Positions 40,277 to 55,505 of a stretch of DNA of 64,000 nt are shown here, one piece after another. The translations under genes were made by a program, and so were the position numbers. The notes under the pieces are model-generated. The model did not search any database, was not told the DNA's origin, and worked only from the letters and a program-made list of their open reading frames with translations. The stretch's first letter is position 1; each line of letters opens with the position of its first letter. Source of the DNA: Acanthococcus lagerstroemiae (lineage: Eukaryota > Arthropoda > Insecta > Hemiptera > Eriococcidae); the NCBI GenBank assembly GCA_031841125.1, contig JAJSSI010000047.1, forward strand, positions 1-64,000, written 5' to 3'.

Positions 40277-41936
40277 CATTCCTCTAGGTCAATTAGGAAA
40301 AATTTTCACATTTGAGGAGATATACATGCAGTAAATTATGAAGATCGCATTTCGGCCATAGCCCCCTCCCTAATTGTCCGTATGGGTCCATTCCGGTACC
40401 AAAATTCGTGGAAAAATACGGCCTTTCGATCCCCGCAAATTCCATTCCTCTAGGTCAATTAGGAAAAATTTTAATTTTTCAGTAGTCATACATGGAGTAA
40501 ATTATGAAGATCGCATTTCGGCCATAGCCCCCTCCCTAATTGTCCGTATGGGTCCATTCCGGTACCAAAATTCGTGGAAAAATACGGCCTTTCGATCCCC
40601 GCAAATTCCATTCCTCTAGGTCAATTAGGAAAAATTTTAATTTTTCAGTAGTCATACCTGGAGTAAATTATGAAGATCGCATTTCGGCCATAGCCCCCTC
40701 CCTAATTGTCCGTATGGGTCCATTCCGGTACCAAAATTCGTGGAAAAATACGGCCTTTCGATCCCCGCAAATTCCATTCCTCTAGGTCAATTAGGAAAAA
40801 TTTTAATTTTTCAGTAGTCATACATGGAGTAAATTATGAAGATCGCATTTCGGCCATAGCCCCCTCCCTAATTGTCCGTATGGGTCCATTCCGGTACCAA
40901 AATTCGTGGAAAAATACGGCCTTTCGATCCCCGCAAATTCCATTCCTCTAGGTCAATTAGGAAAAATTTTAATTTTTCAGTAGTCATACCTGGAGTAAAT
41001 TATGAAGATCGCATTTCGGCCATAGCCCCCTCCCTAATTGTCCGTATGGGTCCATTCCGGTACCAAAATTCGTGGAAAAATACGGCCTTTCGATCCCCGC
41101 AAATTCCATCCTCTAGGTCAATTAGGAAAAATTTTCACATTTGAGGAGATATACATGCAGTAAATTATGAAGATCGCATTTCGGCCATAGCCCCCTCCCT
41201 AATTGTCCGTATGGGTCCATTCCGGTACCAAAATTCGTGGAAAAATACGGCCTTTCGATCCCCGCAAATTCCATTCCTCTAGGTCAATTAGGAAAAATTT
41301 TCACATTTGAGGAGATATACATGCAGTAAATTATGAAGATCGCATTTCGGCCATAGCCCCCTCCCTAATTGTCCGTATGGGTCCATTCCGGTACCAAAAT
41401 TCGTGGAAAAATACGGCCTTTCGATCCCCGCAAATTCCATCCCTCTAGGTCAATTAGGAAAAATTTTTACATTTGAGGAGATATACATGCAGTAAATTAT
41501 GAAGATCGCATTTCGGCCATAGCCCCCTCCCTAATTGTCCGTATGGGTCCATTCCGGTACCAAAATTCGTGGAAAAATACGGCCTTTCGATCCCCGCAAA
41601 TTCCATTCCTCTAGGTCAATTAGGAAAAATTTTAATTTTTCAGTAGTCATACCTGGAGTAAATTATGAAGATCGCATTTCGGCCATAGCCCCCTCCCTAA
41701 TTGTCCGTATGGGTCCATTCCGGTACCAAAATTCGTGGAAAAATACGGCCTTTCGATCCCCGCAAATTCCATTCCTCTAGGTCAATTAGGAAAAATTTTT
41801 TACGTTTGAGGAGATATACATGCAGTAAATTATGAAGATCGCATTTCGGCCATAGCCCCCTCCCTAATTGTCCGTATGGGTCCATTCCGGTACCAAAATT
41901 CGTGGAAAAATACGGCCTTTCGATCCCCGCAAATTC

Positions 41937-42094
41937 CATCCCTCTAGGTCAATTAGGAAAAATTTGAGGAGATATACATGCAGTAAATTATGAAGATCGC
42001 ATTTCGGCCATAGCCCCCTCCCTAATTGTCCGTATGGGTCCATTCCGGTACCAAAATTCGTGGAAAAATACGGCCTTTCGATCCCCGCAAATTC
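41937..42094. repeat. 158-bp short unit
   Basis: It has the same 8-bp-shorter box as at 39990, but ends atgca. It probably arose by slippage between the ttt runs on each side of the lost bases (aaaaattt and cattt). Confidence 0.75.
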
Positions 42095-45000
42095 CATTCC
42101 TCTAGGTCAATTAGGAAAAATTTTCACATTTGAGGAGATATACATGCAGTAAATTATGAAGATCGCATTTCGGCCATAGCCCCCTCCCTAATTGTCCGTA
42201 TGGGTCCATTCCGGTACCAAAATTCGTGGAAAAATACGGCCTTTCGATCCCCGCAAATTCCATTCCTCTAGGTCAATTAGGAAAAATTTTAATTTTTCAG
42301 TAGTCATACTTGGAGTAAATTATGAAGATCGCATTTCGGCCATAGCCCCCTCCCTAATTGTCCGTATGGGTCCATTCCGGTACCAAAATTCGTGGAAAAA
42401 TACGGCCTTTCGATCCCCGCAAATTCCATTCCTCTAGGTCAATTAGGAAAAATTTTAATTTTTCAGTAGTCATACATGCAGTAAATTATGAAGATCGCAT
42501 TTCGGCCATAGCCCCCTCCCTAATTGTCCGTATGGGTCCATTCCGGTACCAAAATTCGTGGAAAAATACGGCCTTTCGATCCCCGCAAATTCCATTCCTC
42601 TAGGTCAATTAGGAAAAATTTTAATTTTTCAGTAGTCATACATGCAGTAAATTATGAAGATCGCATTTCGGCCATAGCCCCCTCCCTAATTGTCCGTATG
42701 GGTCCATTCCGGTACCAAAATTCGTGGAAAAATACGGCCTTTCGATCCCCGCAAATTCCATTCCTCTAGGTCAATTAGGAAAAATTTTAATTTTTCAGTA
42801 GTCATACTGGAGTAAATTATGAAGATCGCATTTCGGCCATAGCCCCCTCCCTAATTGTCCGTATGGGTCCATTCCGGTACCAAAATTCGTGGAAAAATAC
42901 GGCCTTTCGATCCCCGCAAATTCCATCCCTCTAGGTCAATTAGGAAAAATTTTCACATTTGAGGAGATATACATGCAGTAAATTATGAAGATCGCATTTC
43001 GGCCATAGCCCCCTCCCTAATTGTCCGTATGGGTCCATTCCGGTACCAAAATTCGTGGAAAAATACGGCCTTTCGATCCCCGCAAATTCCATTCCTCTAG
43101 GTCAATTAGGAAAAATTTTCACATTTGAGGAGATATACATGCAGTAAATTATGAAGATCGCATTTCGGCCATAGCCCCCTCCCTAATTGTCCGTATGGGT
43201 CCATTCCGGTACCAAAATTCGTGGAAAAATACGGCCTTTCGATCCCCGCAAATTCCATCCCTCTAGGTCAATTAGGAAAAATTTTTACATTTGAGGAGAT
43301 ATACATGCAGTAAATTATGAAGATCGCATTTCGGCCATAGCCCCCTCCCTAATTGTCCGTATGGGTCCATTCCGGTACCAAAATTCGTGGAAAAATACGG
43401 CCTTTCGATCCCCGCAAATTCCATTCCTCTAGGTCAATTAGGAAAAATTTTAATTTTTCAGTAGTCATACCTGGAGTAAATTATGAAGATCGCATTTCGG
43501 CCATAGCCCCCTCCCTAATTGTCCGTATGGGTCCATTCCGGTACCAAAATTCGTGGAAAAATACGGCCTTTCGATCCCCGCAAATTCCATCCTCTAGGTC
43601 AATTAGGAAAAATTTTCACATTTGAGGAGTATACATGCAGTAAATTATGAAGATCGCATTTCGGCCATAGCCCCCTCCCTAATTGTCCGTATGGGTCCAT
43701 TCCGGTACCAAAATTCGTGGAAAAATACGGCCTTTCGATCCCCGCAAATTCCATTCCTCTAGGTCAATTAGGAAAAATTTTAATTTTTCAGTAGTCATAC
43801 ATGGAGTAAATTATGAAGATCGCATTTCGGCCATAGCCCCCTCCCTAATTGTCCGTATGGGTCCATTCCGGTACCAAAATTCGTGGAAAAATACGGCCTT
43901 TCGATCCCCGCAAATTCCATCCTCTAGGTCAATTAGGAAAAATTTTTTACATTTGAGGAGATATACATGCAGTAAATTATGAAGATCGCATTTCGGCCAT
44001 AGCCCCCTCCCTAATTGTCCGTATGGGTCCATTCCGGTACCAAAATTCGTGGAAAAATACGGCCTTTCGATCCCCGCAAATTCCATTCCTCTAGGTCAAT
44101 TAGGAAAAATTTTCACATTTGAGGAGATATACATGCAGTAAATTATGAAGATCGCATTTCGGCCATAGCCCCCTCCCTAATTGTCCGTATGGGTCCATTC
44201 CGGTACCAAAATTCGTGGAAAAATACGGCCTTTCGATCCCCGCAAATTCCATCCCTCTAGGTCAATTAGGAAAAATTTTCACATTTGAGGAGATATACAT
44301 GCAGTAAATTATGAAGATCGCATTTCGGCCATAGCCCCCTCCCTAATTGTCCGTATGGGTCCATTCCGGTACCAAAATTCGTGGAAAAATACGGCCTTTC
44401 GATCCCCGCAAATTCCATTCCTCTAGGTCAATTAGGAAAAATTTTAATTTTTGAGGAGTATACATGGAGTAAATTATGAAGATCGCATTTCGGCCATAGC
44501 CCCCTCCCTAATTGTCCGTATGGGTCCATTCCGGTACCAAAATTCGTGGAAAAATACGGCCTTTCGATCCCCGCAAATTCCATTCCTCTAGGTCAATTAG
44601 GAAAAATTTTAATTTTTCAGTAGTCATACATGGAGTAAATTATGAAGATCGCATTTCGGCCATAGCCCCCTCCCTAATTGTCCGTATGGGTCCATTCCGG
44701 TACCAAAATTCGTGGAAAAATACGGCCTTTCGATCCCCGCAAATTCCATTCCTCTAGGTCAATTAGGAAAAATTTTAATTTTTCAGTAGTCATACATGGA
44801 GTAAATTATGAAGATCGCATTTCGGCCATAGCCCCCTCCCTAATTGTCCGTATGGGTCCATTCCGGTACCAAAATTCGTGGAAAAATACGGCCTTTCGAT
44901 CCCCGCAAATTCCATCCCTCTAGGTCAATTAGGAAAAATTTTCACATTTGAGGAGATATACATGCAGTAAATTATGAAGATCGCATTTCGGCCATAGCCC

Positions 45001-45908
45001 CCTCCCTAATTGTCCGTATGGGTCCATTCCGGTACCAAAATTCGTGGAAAAATACGGCCTTTCGATCCCCGCAAATTCCATTCCTCTAGGTCAATTAGGA
45101 AAAATTTTCACATTTGAGGAGATATACATGCAGTAAATTATGAAGATCGCATTTCGGCCATAGCCCCCTCCCTAATTGTCCGTATGGGTCCATTCCGGTA
45201 CCAAAATTCGTGGAAAAATACGGCCTTTCGATCCCCGCAAATTCCATCCCTCTAGGTCAATTAGGAAAAATTTTTACATTTGAGGAGATATACATGCAGT
45301 AAATTATGAAGATCGCATTTCGGCCATAGCCCCCTCCCTAATTGTCCGTATGGGTCCATTCCGGTACCAAAATTCGTGGAAAAATACGGCCTTTCGATCC
45401 CCGCAAATTCCATTCCTCTAGGTCAATTAGGAAAAATTTTAATTTTTCAGTAGTCATACATGGAGTAAATTATGAAGATCGCATTTCGGCCATAGCCCCC
45501 TCCCTAATTGTCCGTATGGGTCCATTCCGGTACCAAAATTCGTGGAAAAATACGGCCTTTCGATCCCCGCAAATTCCATCCCTCTAGGTCAATTAGGAAA
45601 AATTTTTACATTTGAGGAGATATACATGCAGTAAATTATGAAGATCGCATTTCGGCCATAGCCCCCTCCCTAATTGTCCGTATGGGTCCATTCCGGTACC
45701 AAAATTCGTGGAAAAATACGGCCTTTCGATCCCCGCAAATTCCATCCTCTAGGTCAATTAGGAAAAATTTTTTACATTTGAGGAGATATACATGCAGTAA
45801 ATTATGAAGATCGCATTTCGGCCATAGCCCCCTCCCTAATTGTCCGTATGGGTCCATTCCGGTACCAAAATTCGTGGAAAAATACGGCCTTTCGATCCCC
45901 GCAAATTC

Positions 45909-46067
45909 CATCCCTCTAGGTCAATTAGGAAAAATTTTGAGGAGATATACATGCAGTAAATTATGAAGATCGCATTTCGGCCATAGCCCCCTCCCTAATT
46001 GTCCGTATGGGTCCATTCCGGTACCAAAATTCGTGGAAAAATACGGCCTTTCGATCCCCGCAAATTC
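45909..46067. repeat. 159-bp short unit
   Basis: The box starts tgaggag after aaaaattt, one base longer than the 158-bp form. It lies next to a catcct unit with a long box. Confidence 0.7.
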
Positions 46068-49000
46068 CATTCCTCTAGGTCAATTAGGAAAAATTTTCAC
46101 ATTTGAGGAGATATACATGCAGTAAATTATGAAGATCGCATTTCGGCCATAGCCCCCTCCCTAATTGTCCGTATGGGTCCATTCCGGTACCAAAATTCGT
46201 GGAAAAATACGGCCTTTCGATCCCCGCAAATTCCATTCCTCTAGGTCAATTAGGAAAAATTTTAATTTTTCAGTAGTCATACTTGGAGTAAATTATAAAG
46301 ATCGCATTTCGGCCATAGCCCCCTCCCTAATTGTCCGTATGGGTCCATTCCGGTACCAAAATTCGTGGAAAACTACGGCCTTTCGATCCCCGCAAATTCC
46401 ATCCCTCTAGGTCAATTAGGAAAAATTTTAATTTTTCAGTAGTCATACCTGGAGTAAATTATGAAGATCGCATTTCGGCCATAGCCCCCTCCCTAATTGT
46501 CCGTATGGGTCCATTCCGGTACCAAAATTCGTGGAAAAATACGGCCTTTCGATCCCCGCAAATTCCATCCTCTAGGTCAATTAGGAAAAATTTTTTACAT
46601 TTGAGGAGATATACATGCAGTAAATTATGAAGATCGCATTTCGGCCATAGCCCCCTCCCTAATTGTCCGTATGGGTCCATTCCGGTACCAAAATTCGTGG
46701 AAAAATACGGCCTTTCGATCCCCGCAAATTCCATTCCTCTAGGTCAATTAGGAAAAATTTTCACATTTGAGGAGATATACATGCAGTAAATTATGAAGAT
46801 CGCATTTCGGCCATAGCCCCCTCCCTAATTGTCCGTATGGGTCCATTCCGGTACCAAAATTCGTGGAAAAATACGGCCTTTCGATCCCCGCAAATTCCAT
46901 TCCTCTAGGTCAATTAGGAAAAATTTTAATTTTTCAGTAGTCATACATGGAGTAAATTATGAAGATCGCATTTCGGCCATAGCCCCCTCCCTAATTGTCC
47001 GTATGGGTCCATTCCGGTACCAAAATTCGTGGAAAAATACGGCCTTTCGATCCCCGCAAATTCCATTCCTCTAGGTCAATTAGGAAAAATTTTCACATTT
47101 GAGGAGATATACATGCAGTAAATTATGAAGATCGCATTTCGGCCATAGCCCCCTCCCTAATTGTCCGTATGGGTCCATTCCGGTACCAAAATTCGTGGAA
47201 AAATACGGCCTTTCGATCCCCGCAAATTCCATTCCTCTAGGTCAATTAGGAAAAATTTTAATTTTTGAGTAGTCATACATGGAGTAAATTATGAAGATCG
47301 CATTTCGGCCATAGCCCCCTCCCTAATTGTCCGTATGGGTCCATTCCGGTACCAAAATTCGTGGAAAAATACGGCCTTTCGATCCCCGCAAATTCCATTC
47401 CTCTAGGTCAATTAGGAAAAATTTTAATTTTTGAGGAGTATACATGCAGTAAATTATGAAGATCGCATTTCGGCCATAGCCCCCTCCCTAATTGTCCGTA
47501 TGGGTCCATTCCGGTACCAAAATTCGTGGAAAAATACGGCCTTTCGATCCCCGCAAATTCCATTCCTCTAGGTCAATTAGGAAAAATTTTAATTTTTCAG
47601 TAGTCATACATGGAGTAAATTATGAAGATCGCATTTCGGCCATAGCCCCCTCCCTAATTGTCCGTATGGGTCCATTCCGGTACCAAAATTCGTGGAAAAA
47701 TACGGCCTTTCGATCCCCGCAAATTCCATTCCTCTAGGTCAATTAGGAAAAATTTTAATTTTTGAGGAGTATACATGCAGTAAATTATGAAGATCGCATT
47801 TCGGCCATAGCCCCCTCCCTAATTGTCCGTATGGGTCCATTCCGGTACCAAAATTCGTGGAAAAATACGGCCTTTCGATCCCCGCAAATTCCATTCCTCT
47901 AGGTCAATTAGGAAAAATTTTAATTTTTCAGTAGTCATACCTGGAGTAAATTATGAAGATCGCATTTCGGCCATAGCCCCCTCCCTAATTGTCCGTATGG
48001 GTCCATTCCGGTACCAAAATTCGTGGAAAAATACGGCCTTTCGATCCCCGCAAATTCCATCCCTCTAGGTCAATTAGGAAAAATTTTCACATTTGAGGAG
48101 ATATACATGCAGTAAATTATGAAGATCGCATTTCGGCCATAGCCCCCTCCCTAATTGTCCGTATGGGTCCATTCCGGTACCAAAATTCGTGGAAAAATAC
48201 GGCCTTTCGATCCCCGCAAATTCCATTCCTCTAGGTCAATTAGGAAAAATTTTCACATTTGAGGAGATATACATGCAGTAAATTATGAAGATCGCATTTC
48301 GGCCATAGCCCCCTCCCTAATTGTCCGTATGGGTCCATTCCGGTACCAAAATTCGTGGAAAAATACGGCCTTTCGATCCCCGCAAATTCCATCCCTCTAG
48401 GTCAATTAGGAAAAATTTTTACATTTGAGGAGATATACATGCAGTAAATTATGAAGATCGCATTTCGGCCATAGCCCCCTCCCTAATTGTCCGTATGGGT
48501 CCATTCCGGTACCAAAATTCGTGGAAAAATACGGCCTTTCGATCCCCGCAAATTCCATTCCTCTAGGTCAATTAGGAAAAATTTTAATTTTTCAGTAGTC
48601 ATACATGGAGTAAATTATGAAGATCGCATTTCGGCCATAGCCCCCTCCCTAATTGTCCGTATGGGTCCATTCCGGTACCAAAATTCGTGGAAAAATACGG
48701 CCTTTCGATCCCCGCAAATTCCATTCCTCTAGGTCAATTAGGAAAAATTTTCACATTTGAGGAGATATACATGCAGTAAATTATGAAGATCGCATTTCGG
48801 CCATAGCCCCCTCCCTAATTGTCCGTATGGGTCCATTCCGGTACCAAAATTCGTGGAAAAATACGGCCTTTCGATCCCCGCAAATTCCATTCCTCTAGGT
48901 CAATTAGGAAAAATTTTAATTTTTCAGTAGTATACATGGAGTAAATTATGAAGATCGCATTTCGGCCATAGCCCCCTCCCTAATTGTCCGTATGGGTCCA

Positions 49001-52000
49001 TTCCGGTACCAAAATTCGTGGAAAAATACGGCCTTTCGATCCCCGCAAATTCCATTCCTCTAGGTCAATTAGGAAAAATTTTTTACATTTGAGGAGATAT
49101 ACATGCAGTAAATTATGAAGATCGCATTTCGGCCATAGCCCCCTCCCTAATTGTCCGTATGGGTCCATTCCGGTACCAAAATTCGTGGAAAAATACGGCC
49201 TTTCGATCCCCGCAAATTCCATTCCTCTAGGTCAATTAGGAAAAATTTTAATTTTTGAGGAGTATACATGCAGTAAATTATGAAGATCGCATTTCGGCCA
49301 TAGCCCCCTCCCTAATTGTCCGTATGGGTCCATTCCGGTACCAAAATTCGTGGAAAAATACGGCCTTTCGATCCCCGCAAATTCCATTCCTCTAGGTCAA
49401 TTAGGAAAAATTTTAATTTTTGAGGAGATATACATGCAGTAAATTATGAAGATCGCATTTCGGCCATAGCCCCCTCCCTAATTGTCCGTATGGGTCCATT
49501 CCGGTACCAAAATTCGTGGAAAAATACGGCCTTTCGATCTCCGCAAATTCCATTCCTCTAGGTCAATTAGGAAAAATTTCAATTTTTCAGTAGTCATACA
49601 TGCAGTAAATTATGAAGATCGCATTTCGGCCATAGCCCCCTCCCTAATTGTCCGTATGGGTCCATTCCGGTACCAAAATTCGTGGAAAAATACGGCCTTT
49701 CGATCCCCGCAAATTCCATTCCTCTAGGTCAATTAGGAAAAATTTTAATTTTTGAGGAGTATACATGCAGTAAATTATGAAGATCGCATTTCGGCCATAG
49801 CCCCCTCCCTAATTGTCCGTATGGGTCCATTCCGGTACCAAAATTCGTGGAAAAATACGGCCTTTCGATCCCCGCAAATTCCATTCCTCTAGGTCAATTA
49901 GGAAAAATTTTATTTTGAGGAGTATACATGCAGTAAATTATGAAGATCGCATTTCGGCCATAGCCCCCTCCCTAATTGTCCGTATGGGTCCATTCCGGTA
50001 CCAAAATTCGTGGAAAAATACGGCCTTTCGATCCCCGCAAATTCCATTCCTCTAGGTCAATTAGGAAAAATTTTCACATTTGAGGAGATATACATGCAGT
50101 AAATTATGAAGATCGCATTTCGGCCATAGCCCCCTCCCTAATTGTCCGTATGGGTCCATTCCGGTACCAAAATTCGTGGAAAAATACGGCCTTTCGATCC
50201 CCGCAAATTCCATTCCTCTAGGTCAATTAGGAAAAATTTTAATTTTTGAGGAGTATACATGCAGTAAATTATGAAGATCGCATTTCGGCCATAGCCCCCT
50301 CCCTAATTGTCCGTATGGGTCCATTCCGGTACCAAAATTCGTGGAAAAATACGGCCTTTCGATCCCCGCAAATTCCATTCCTCTAGGTCAATTAGGAAAA
50401 ATTTTAATTTTTCAGTAGTCATACATGCAGTAAATTATGAAGATCGCATTTCGGCCATAGCCCCCTCCCTAATTGTCCGTATGGGTCCATTCCGGTACCA
50501 AAATTCGTGGAAAAATACGGCCTTTCGATCCCCGCAAATTCCATCCCTCTAGGCCAATTAGGAAAAATTTTCACATTTGAGGAGATATACATGCAGTAAA
50601 TTATGAAGATCGCATTTCGGCCATAGCCCCCTCCCTAATTGTCCGTATGGGTCCATTCCGGTACCAAAATTCGTGGAAAAATACGGCCTTTCGATCCCCG
50701 CAAATTCCATCCCTCTAGGTCAATTAGGAAAAATTTTCACATTTGAGGAGATATACATGCAGTAAATTATGAAGATCGCATTTCGGCCATAGCCCCCTCC
50801 CTAATTGTCCGTATGGGTCCATTCCGGTACCAAAATTCGTGGAAAAATACGGCCTTTCGATCCCCGCAAATTCCATTCCTCTAGGTCAATTAGGAAAAAT
50901 TTTCACATTTGAGGAGATATACATGCAGTAAATTATGAAGATCGCATTTCGGCCATAGCCCCCTCCCTAATTGTCCGTATGGGTCCATTCCGGTACCAAA
51001 ATTCGTGGAAAAATACGGCCTTTCGATCCCCGCAAATTCCATTCCTCTAGGTCAATTAGGAAAAATTTTAATTTTTGAGTAGTCATACATGCAGTAAATT
51101 ATGAAGATCGCATTTCGGCCATAGCCCCCTCCCTAATTGTCCGTATGGGTCCATTCCGGTACCAAAATTCGTGGAAAAATACGGCCTTTCGATCCCCGCA
51201 AATTCCATTCCTCTAGGTCAATTAGGAAAAATTTTCACATTTGAGGAGATATACATGCAGTAAATTATGAAGATCGCATTTCGGCCATAGCCCCCTCCCT
51301 AATTGTCCGTATGGGTCCATTCCGGTACCAAAATTCGTGGAAAAATACGGCCTTTCGATCCCCGCAAATTCCATCCCTCTAGGTCAATTAGGAAAAATTT
51401 TACATTTGAGGAGATATACATGCAGTAAATTATGAAGATCGCATTTCGGCCATAGCCCCCTCCCTAATTGTCCGTATGGGTCCATTCCGGTACCAAAATT
51501 CGTGGAAAAATACGGCCTTTCGATCCCCGCAAATTCCATTCCTCTAGGTCAATTAGGAAAAATTTTCACATTTGAGGAGATATACATGCAGTAAATTATG
51601 AAGATCGCATTTCGGCCATAGCCCCCTCCCTAATTGTCCGTATGGGTCCATTCCGGTACCAAAATTCGTGGAAAAATACGGCCTTTCGATCCCCGCAAAT
51701 TCCATTCCTCTAGGTCAATTAGGAAAAATTTTAATTTTTCAGTAGTATACATGCAGTAAATTATGAAGATCGCATTTCGGCCATAGCCCCCTCCCTAATT
51801 GTCCGTATGGGTCCATTCCGGTACCAAAATTCGTGGAAAAATACGGCCTTTCGATCCCCGCAAATTCCATTCCTCTAGGTCAATTAGGAAAAATTTTATT
51901 TTTGAGTAGTATACATGCAGTAAATTATGAAGATCGCATTTCGGCCATAGCCCCCTCCCTAATTGTCCGTATGGGTCCATTCCGGTACCAAAATTCGTGG

Positions 52001-55000
52001 AAAAATACGGCCTTTCGATCCCCGCAAATTCCATTCCTCTAGGTCAATTAGGAAAAATTTTAATTTTTCAGTAGTATACATGGAGTAAATTATGAAGATC
52101 GCATTTCGGCCATAGCCCCCTCCCTAATTGTCCGTATGGGTCCATTCCGGTACCAAAATTCGTGGAAAAATACGGCCTTTCGATCCCCGCAAATTCCATT
52201 CCTCTAGGTCAATTAGGAAAAATTTTAATTTTTCAGTAGTCATACCTGGAGTAAATTATGAAGATCGCATTTCGGCCATAGCCCCCTCCCTAATTGTCCG
52301 TATGGGTCCATTCCGGTACCAAAATTCGTGGAAAAATACGGCCTTTCGATCCCCGCAAATTCCATCCCTCTAGGTCAATTAGGAAAAATTTTCACATTTG
52401 AGGAGATATACATGCAGTAAATTATGAAGATCGCATTTCGGCCATAGCCCCCTCCCTAATTGTCCGTATGGGTCCATTCCGGTACCAAAATTCGTGGAAA
52501 AATACGGCCTTTCGATCCCCGCAAATTCCATTCCTCTAGGTCAATTAGGAAAAATTTTCACATTTGAGGAGATATACATGCAGTAAATTATGAAGATCGC
52601 ATTTCGGCCATAGCCCCCTCCCTAATTGTCCGTATGGGTCCATTCCGGTACCAAAATTCGTGGAAAAATACGGCCTTTCGATCCCCGCAAATTCCATTCC
52701 TCTAGGTCAATTAGGAAAAATTTTTTACATTTGAGGAGATATACATGCAGTAAATTATGAAGATCGCATTTCGGCCATAGCCCCCTCCCTAATTGTCCGT
52801 ATGGGTCCATTCCGGTACCAAAATTCGTGGAAAAATACGGCCTTTCGATCCCCGCAAATTCCATTCCTCTAGGTCAATTAGGAAAAATTTTAATTTTTCA
52901 GTAGTCATACATGGAGTAAATTATGAAGATCGCATTTCGGCCATAGCCCCCTCCCTAATTGTCCGTATGGGTCCATTCCGGTACCAAAATTCGTGGAAAA
53001 ATACGGCCTTTCGATCCCCGCAAATTCCATTCCTCTAGGTCAATTAGGAAAAATTTTACATTTGAGGAGATATACATGCAGTAAATTATGAAGATCGCAT
53101 TTCGGCCATAGCCCCCTCCCTAATTGTCCGTATGGGTCCATTCCGGTACCAAAATTCGTGGAAAAATACGGCCTTTCGATCCCCGCAAATTCCATTCCTC
53201 TAGGTCAATTAGGAAAAATTTTAATTTTTGAGTAGTATACATGGAGTAAATTATGAAGATCGCATTTCGGCCATAGCCCCCTCCCTAATTGTCCGTATGG
53301 GTCCATTCCGGTACCAAAATTCGTGGAAAAATACGGCCTTTCGATCCCCGCAAATTCCATTCCTCTAGGTCAATTAGGAAAAATTTTTACATTTGAGGAG
53401 ATATACATGCAGTAAATTATGAAGATCGCATTTCGGCCATAGCCCCCTCCCTAATTGTCCGTATGGGTCCATTCCGGTACCAAAATTCGTGGAAAAATAC
53501 GGCCTTTCGATCCCCGCAAATTCCATTCCTCTAGGTCAATTAGGAAAAATTTTCACATTTGAGGAGATATACATGCAGTAAATTATGAAGATCGCATTTC
53601 GGCCATAGCCCCCTCCCTAATTGTCCGTATGGGTCCATTCCGGTACCAAAATTCGTGGAAAAATACGGCCTTTCGATCCCCGCAAATTCCATTCCTCTAG
53701 GTCAATTAGGAAAAATTTTCACATTTGAGGAGATATACATGCAGTAAATTATGAAGATCGCATTTCGGCCATAGCCCCCTCCCTAATTGTCCGTATGGGT
53801 CCATTCCGGTACCAAAATTCGTGGAAAAATACGGCCTTTCGATCCCCGCAAATTCCATTCCTCTAGGTCAATTAGGAAAAATTTTCACATTTGAGGAGAT
53901 ATACATGCAGTAAATTATGAAGATCGCATTTCGGCCATAGCCCCCTCCCTAATTGTCCGTATGGGTCCATTCCGGTACCAAAATTCGTGGAAAAATACGG
54001 CCTTTCGATCCCCGCAAATTCCATTCCTCTAGGTCAATTAGGAAAAATTTTAATTTTTCAGTAGTATACATGGAGTAAATTATGAAGATCGCATTTCGGC
54101 CATAGCCCCCTCCCTAATTGTCCGTATGGGTCCATTCCGGTACCAAAATTCGTGGAAAAATACGGCCTTTCGATCCCCGCAAATTCCATTCCTCTAGGTC
54201 AATTAGGAAAAATTTTAATTTTTCAGTAGTCATACATGGAGTAAATTATGAAGATCGCATTTCGGCCATAGCCCCCTCCCTAATTGTCCGTATGGGTCCA
54301 TTCCGGTACCAAAATTCGTGGAAAAATACGGCCTTTCGATCCCCGCAAATTCCATTCCTCTAGGTCAATTAGGAAAAATTTTCACATTTGAGGAGATATA
54401 CATGCAGTAAATTATGAAGATCGCATTTCGGCCATAGCCCCCTCCCTAATTGTCCGTATGGGTCCATTCCGGTACCAAAATTCGTGGAAAAATACGGCCT
54501 TTCGATCCCCGCAAATTCCATTCCTCTAGGTCAATTAGGAAAAATTTTCAATTTGAGGAGATATACATGCAGTAAATTATGAAGATCGCATTTCGGCCAT
54601 AGCCCCCTCCCTAATTGTCCGTATGGGTCCATTCCGGTACCAAAATTCGTGGAAAAATACGGCCTTTCGATCCCCGCAAATTCCATCCCTCTAGGTCAAT
54701 TAGGAAAAATTTTTACATTTGAGGAGATATACATGCAGTAAATTATGAAGATCGCATTTCGGCCATAGCCCCCTCCCTAATTGTCCGTATGGGTCCATTC
54801 CGGTACCAAAATTCGTGGAAAAATACGGCCTTTCGATCCCCGCAAATTCCATTCCTCTAGGTCAATTAGGAAAAATTTTAATTTTTGAGGAGTCATACAT
54901 GCAGTAAATTATGAAGATCGCATTTCGGCCATAGCCCCCTCCCTAATTGTCCGTATGGGTCCATTCCGGTACCAAAATTCGTGGAAAAATACGGCCTTTC

Positions 55001-55347
55001 GATCCCCGCAAATTCCATCCTCTAGGTCAATTAGGAAAAATTTTTTACATTTGAGGAGATATACATGCAGTAAATTATGAAGATCGCATTTCGGCCATAG
55101 CCCCCTCCCTAATTGTCCGTATGGGTCCATTCCGGTACCAAAATTCGTGGAAAAATACGGCCTTTCGATCCCCGCAAATTCCATCCCTCTAGGTCAATTA
55201 GGAAAAATTTTTACATTTGAGGAGATATACATGCAGTAAATTATGAAGATCGCATTTCGGCCATAGCCCCCTCCCTAATTGTCCGTATGGGTCCATTCCG
55301 GTACCAAAATTCGTGGAAAAATACGGCCTTTCGATCCCCGCAAATTC

Positions 55348-55505
55348 CATCCCTCTAGGTCAATTAGGAAAAATTTGAGGAGATATACATGCAGTAAATT
55401 ATGAAGATCGCATTTCGGCCATAGCCCCCTCCCTAATTGTCCGTATGGGTCCATTCCGGTACCAAAATTCGTGGAAAAATACGGCCTTTCGATCCCCGCA
55501 AATTC
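55348..55505. repeat. 158-bp short unit
   Basis: The short box gaggag, atatac, atgca is at 55377-55393, after a catccct site. Confidence 0.75.
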
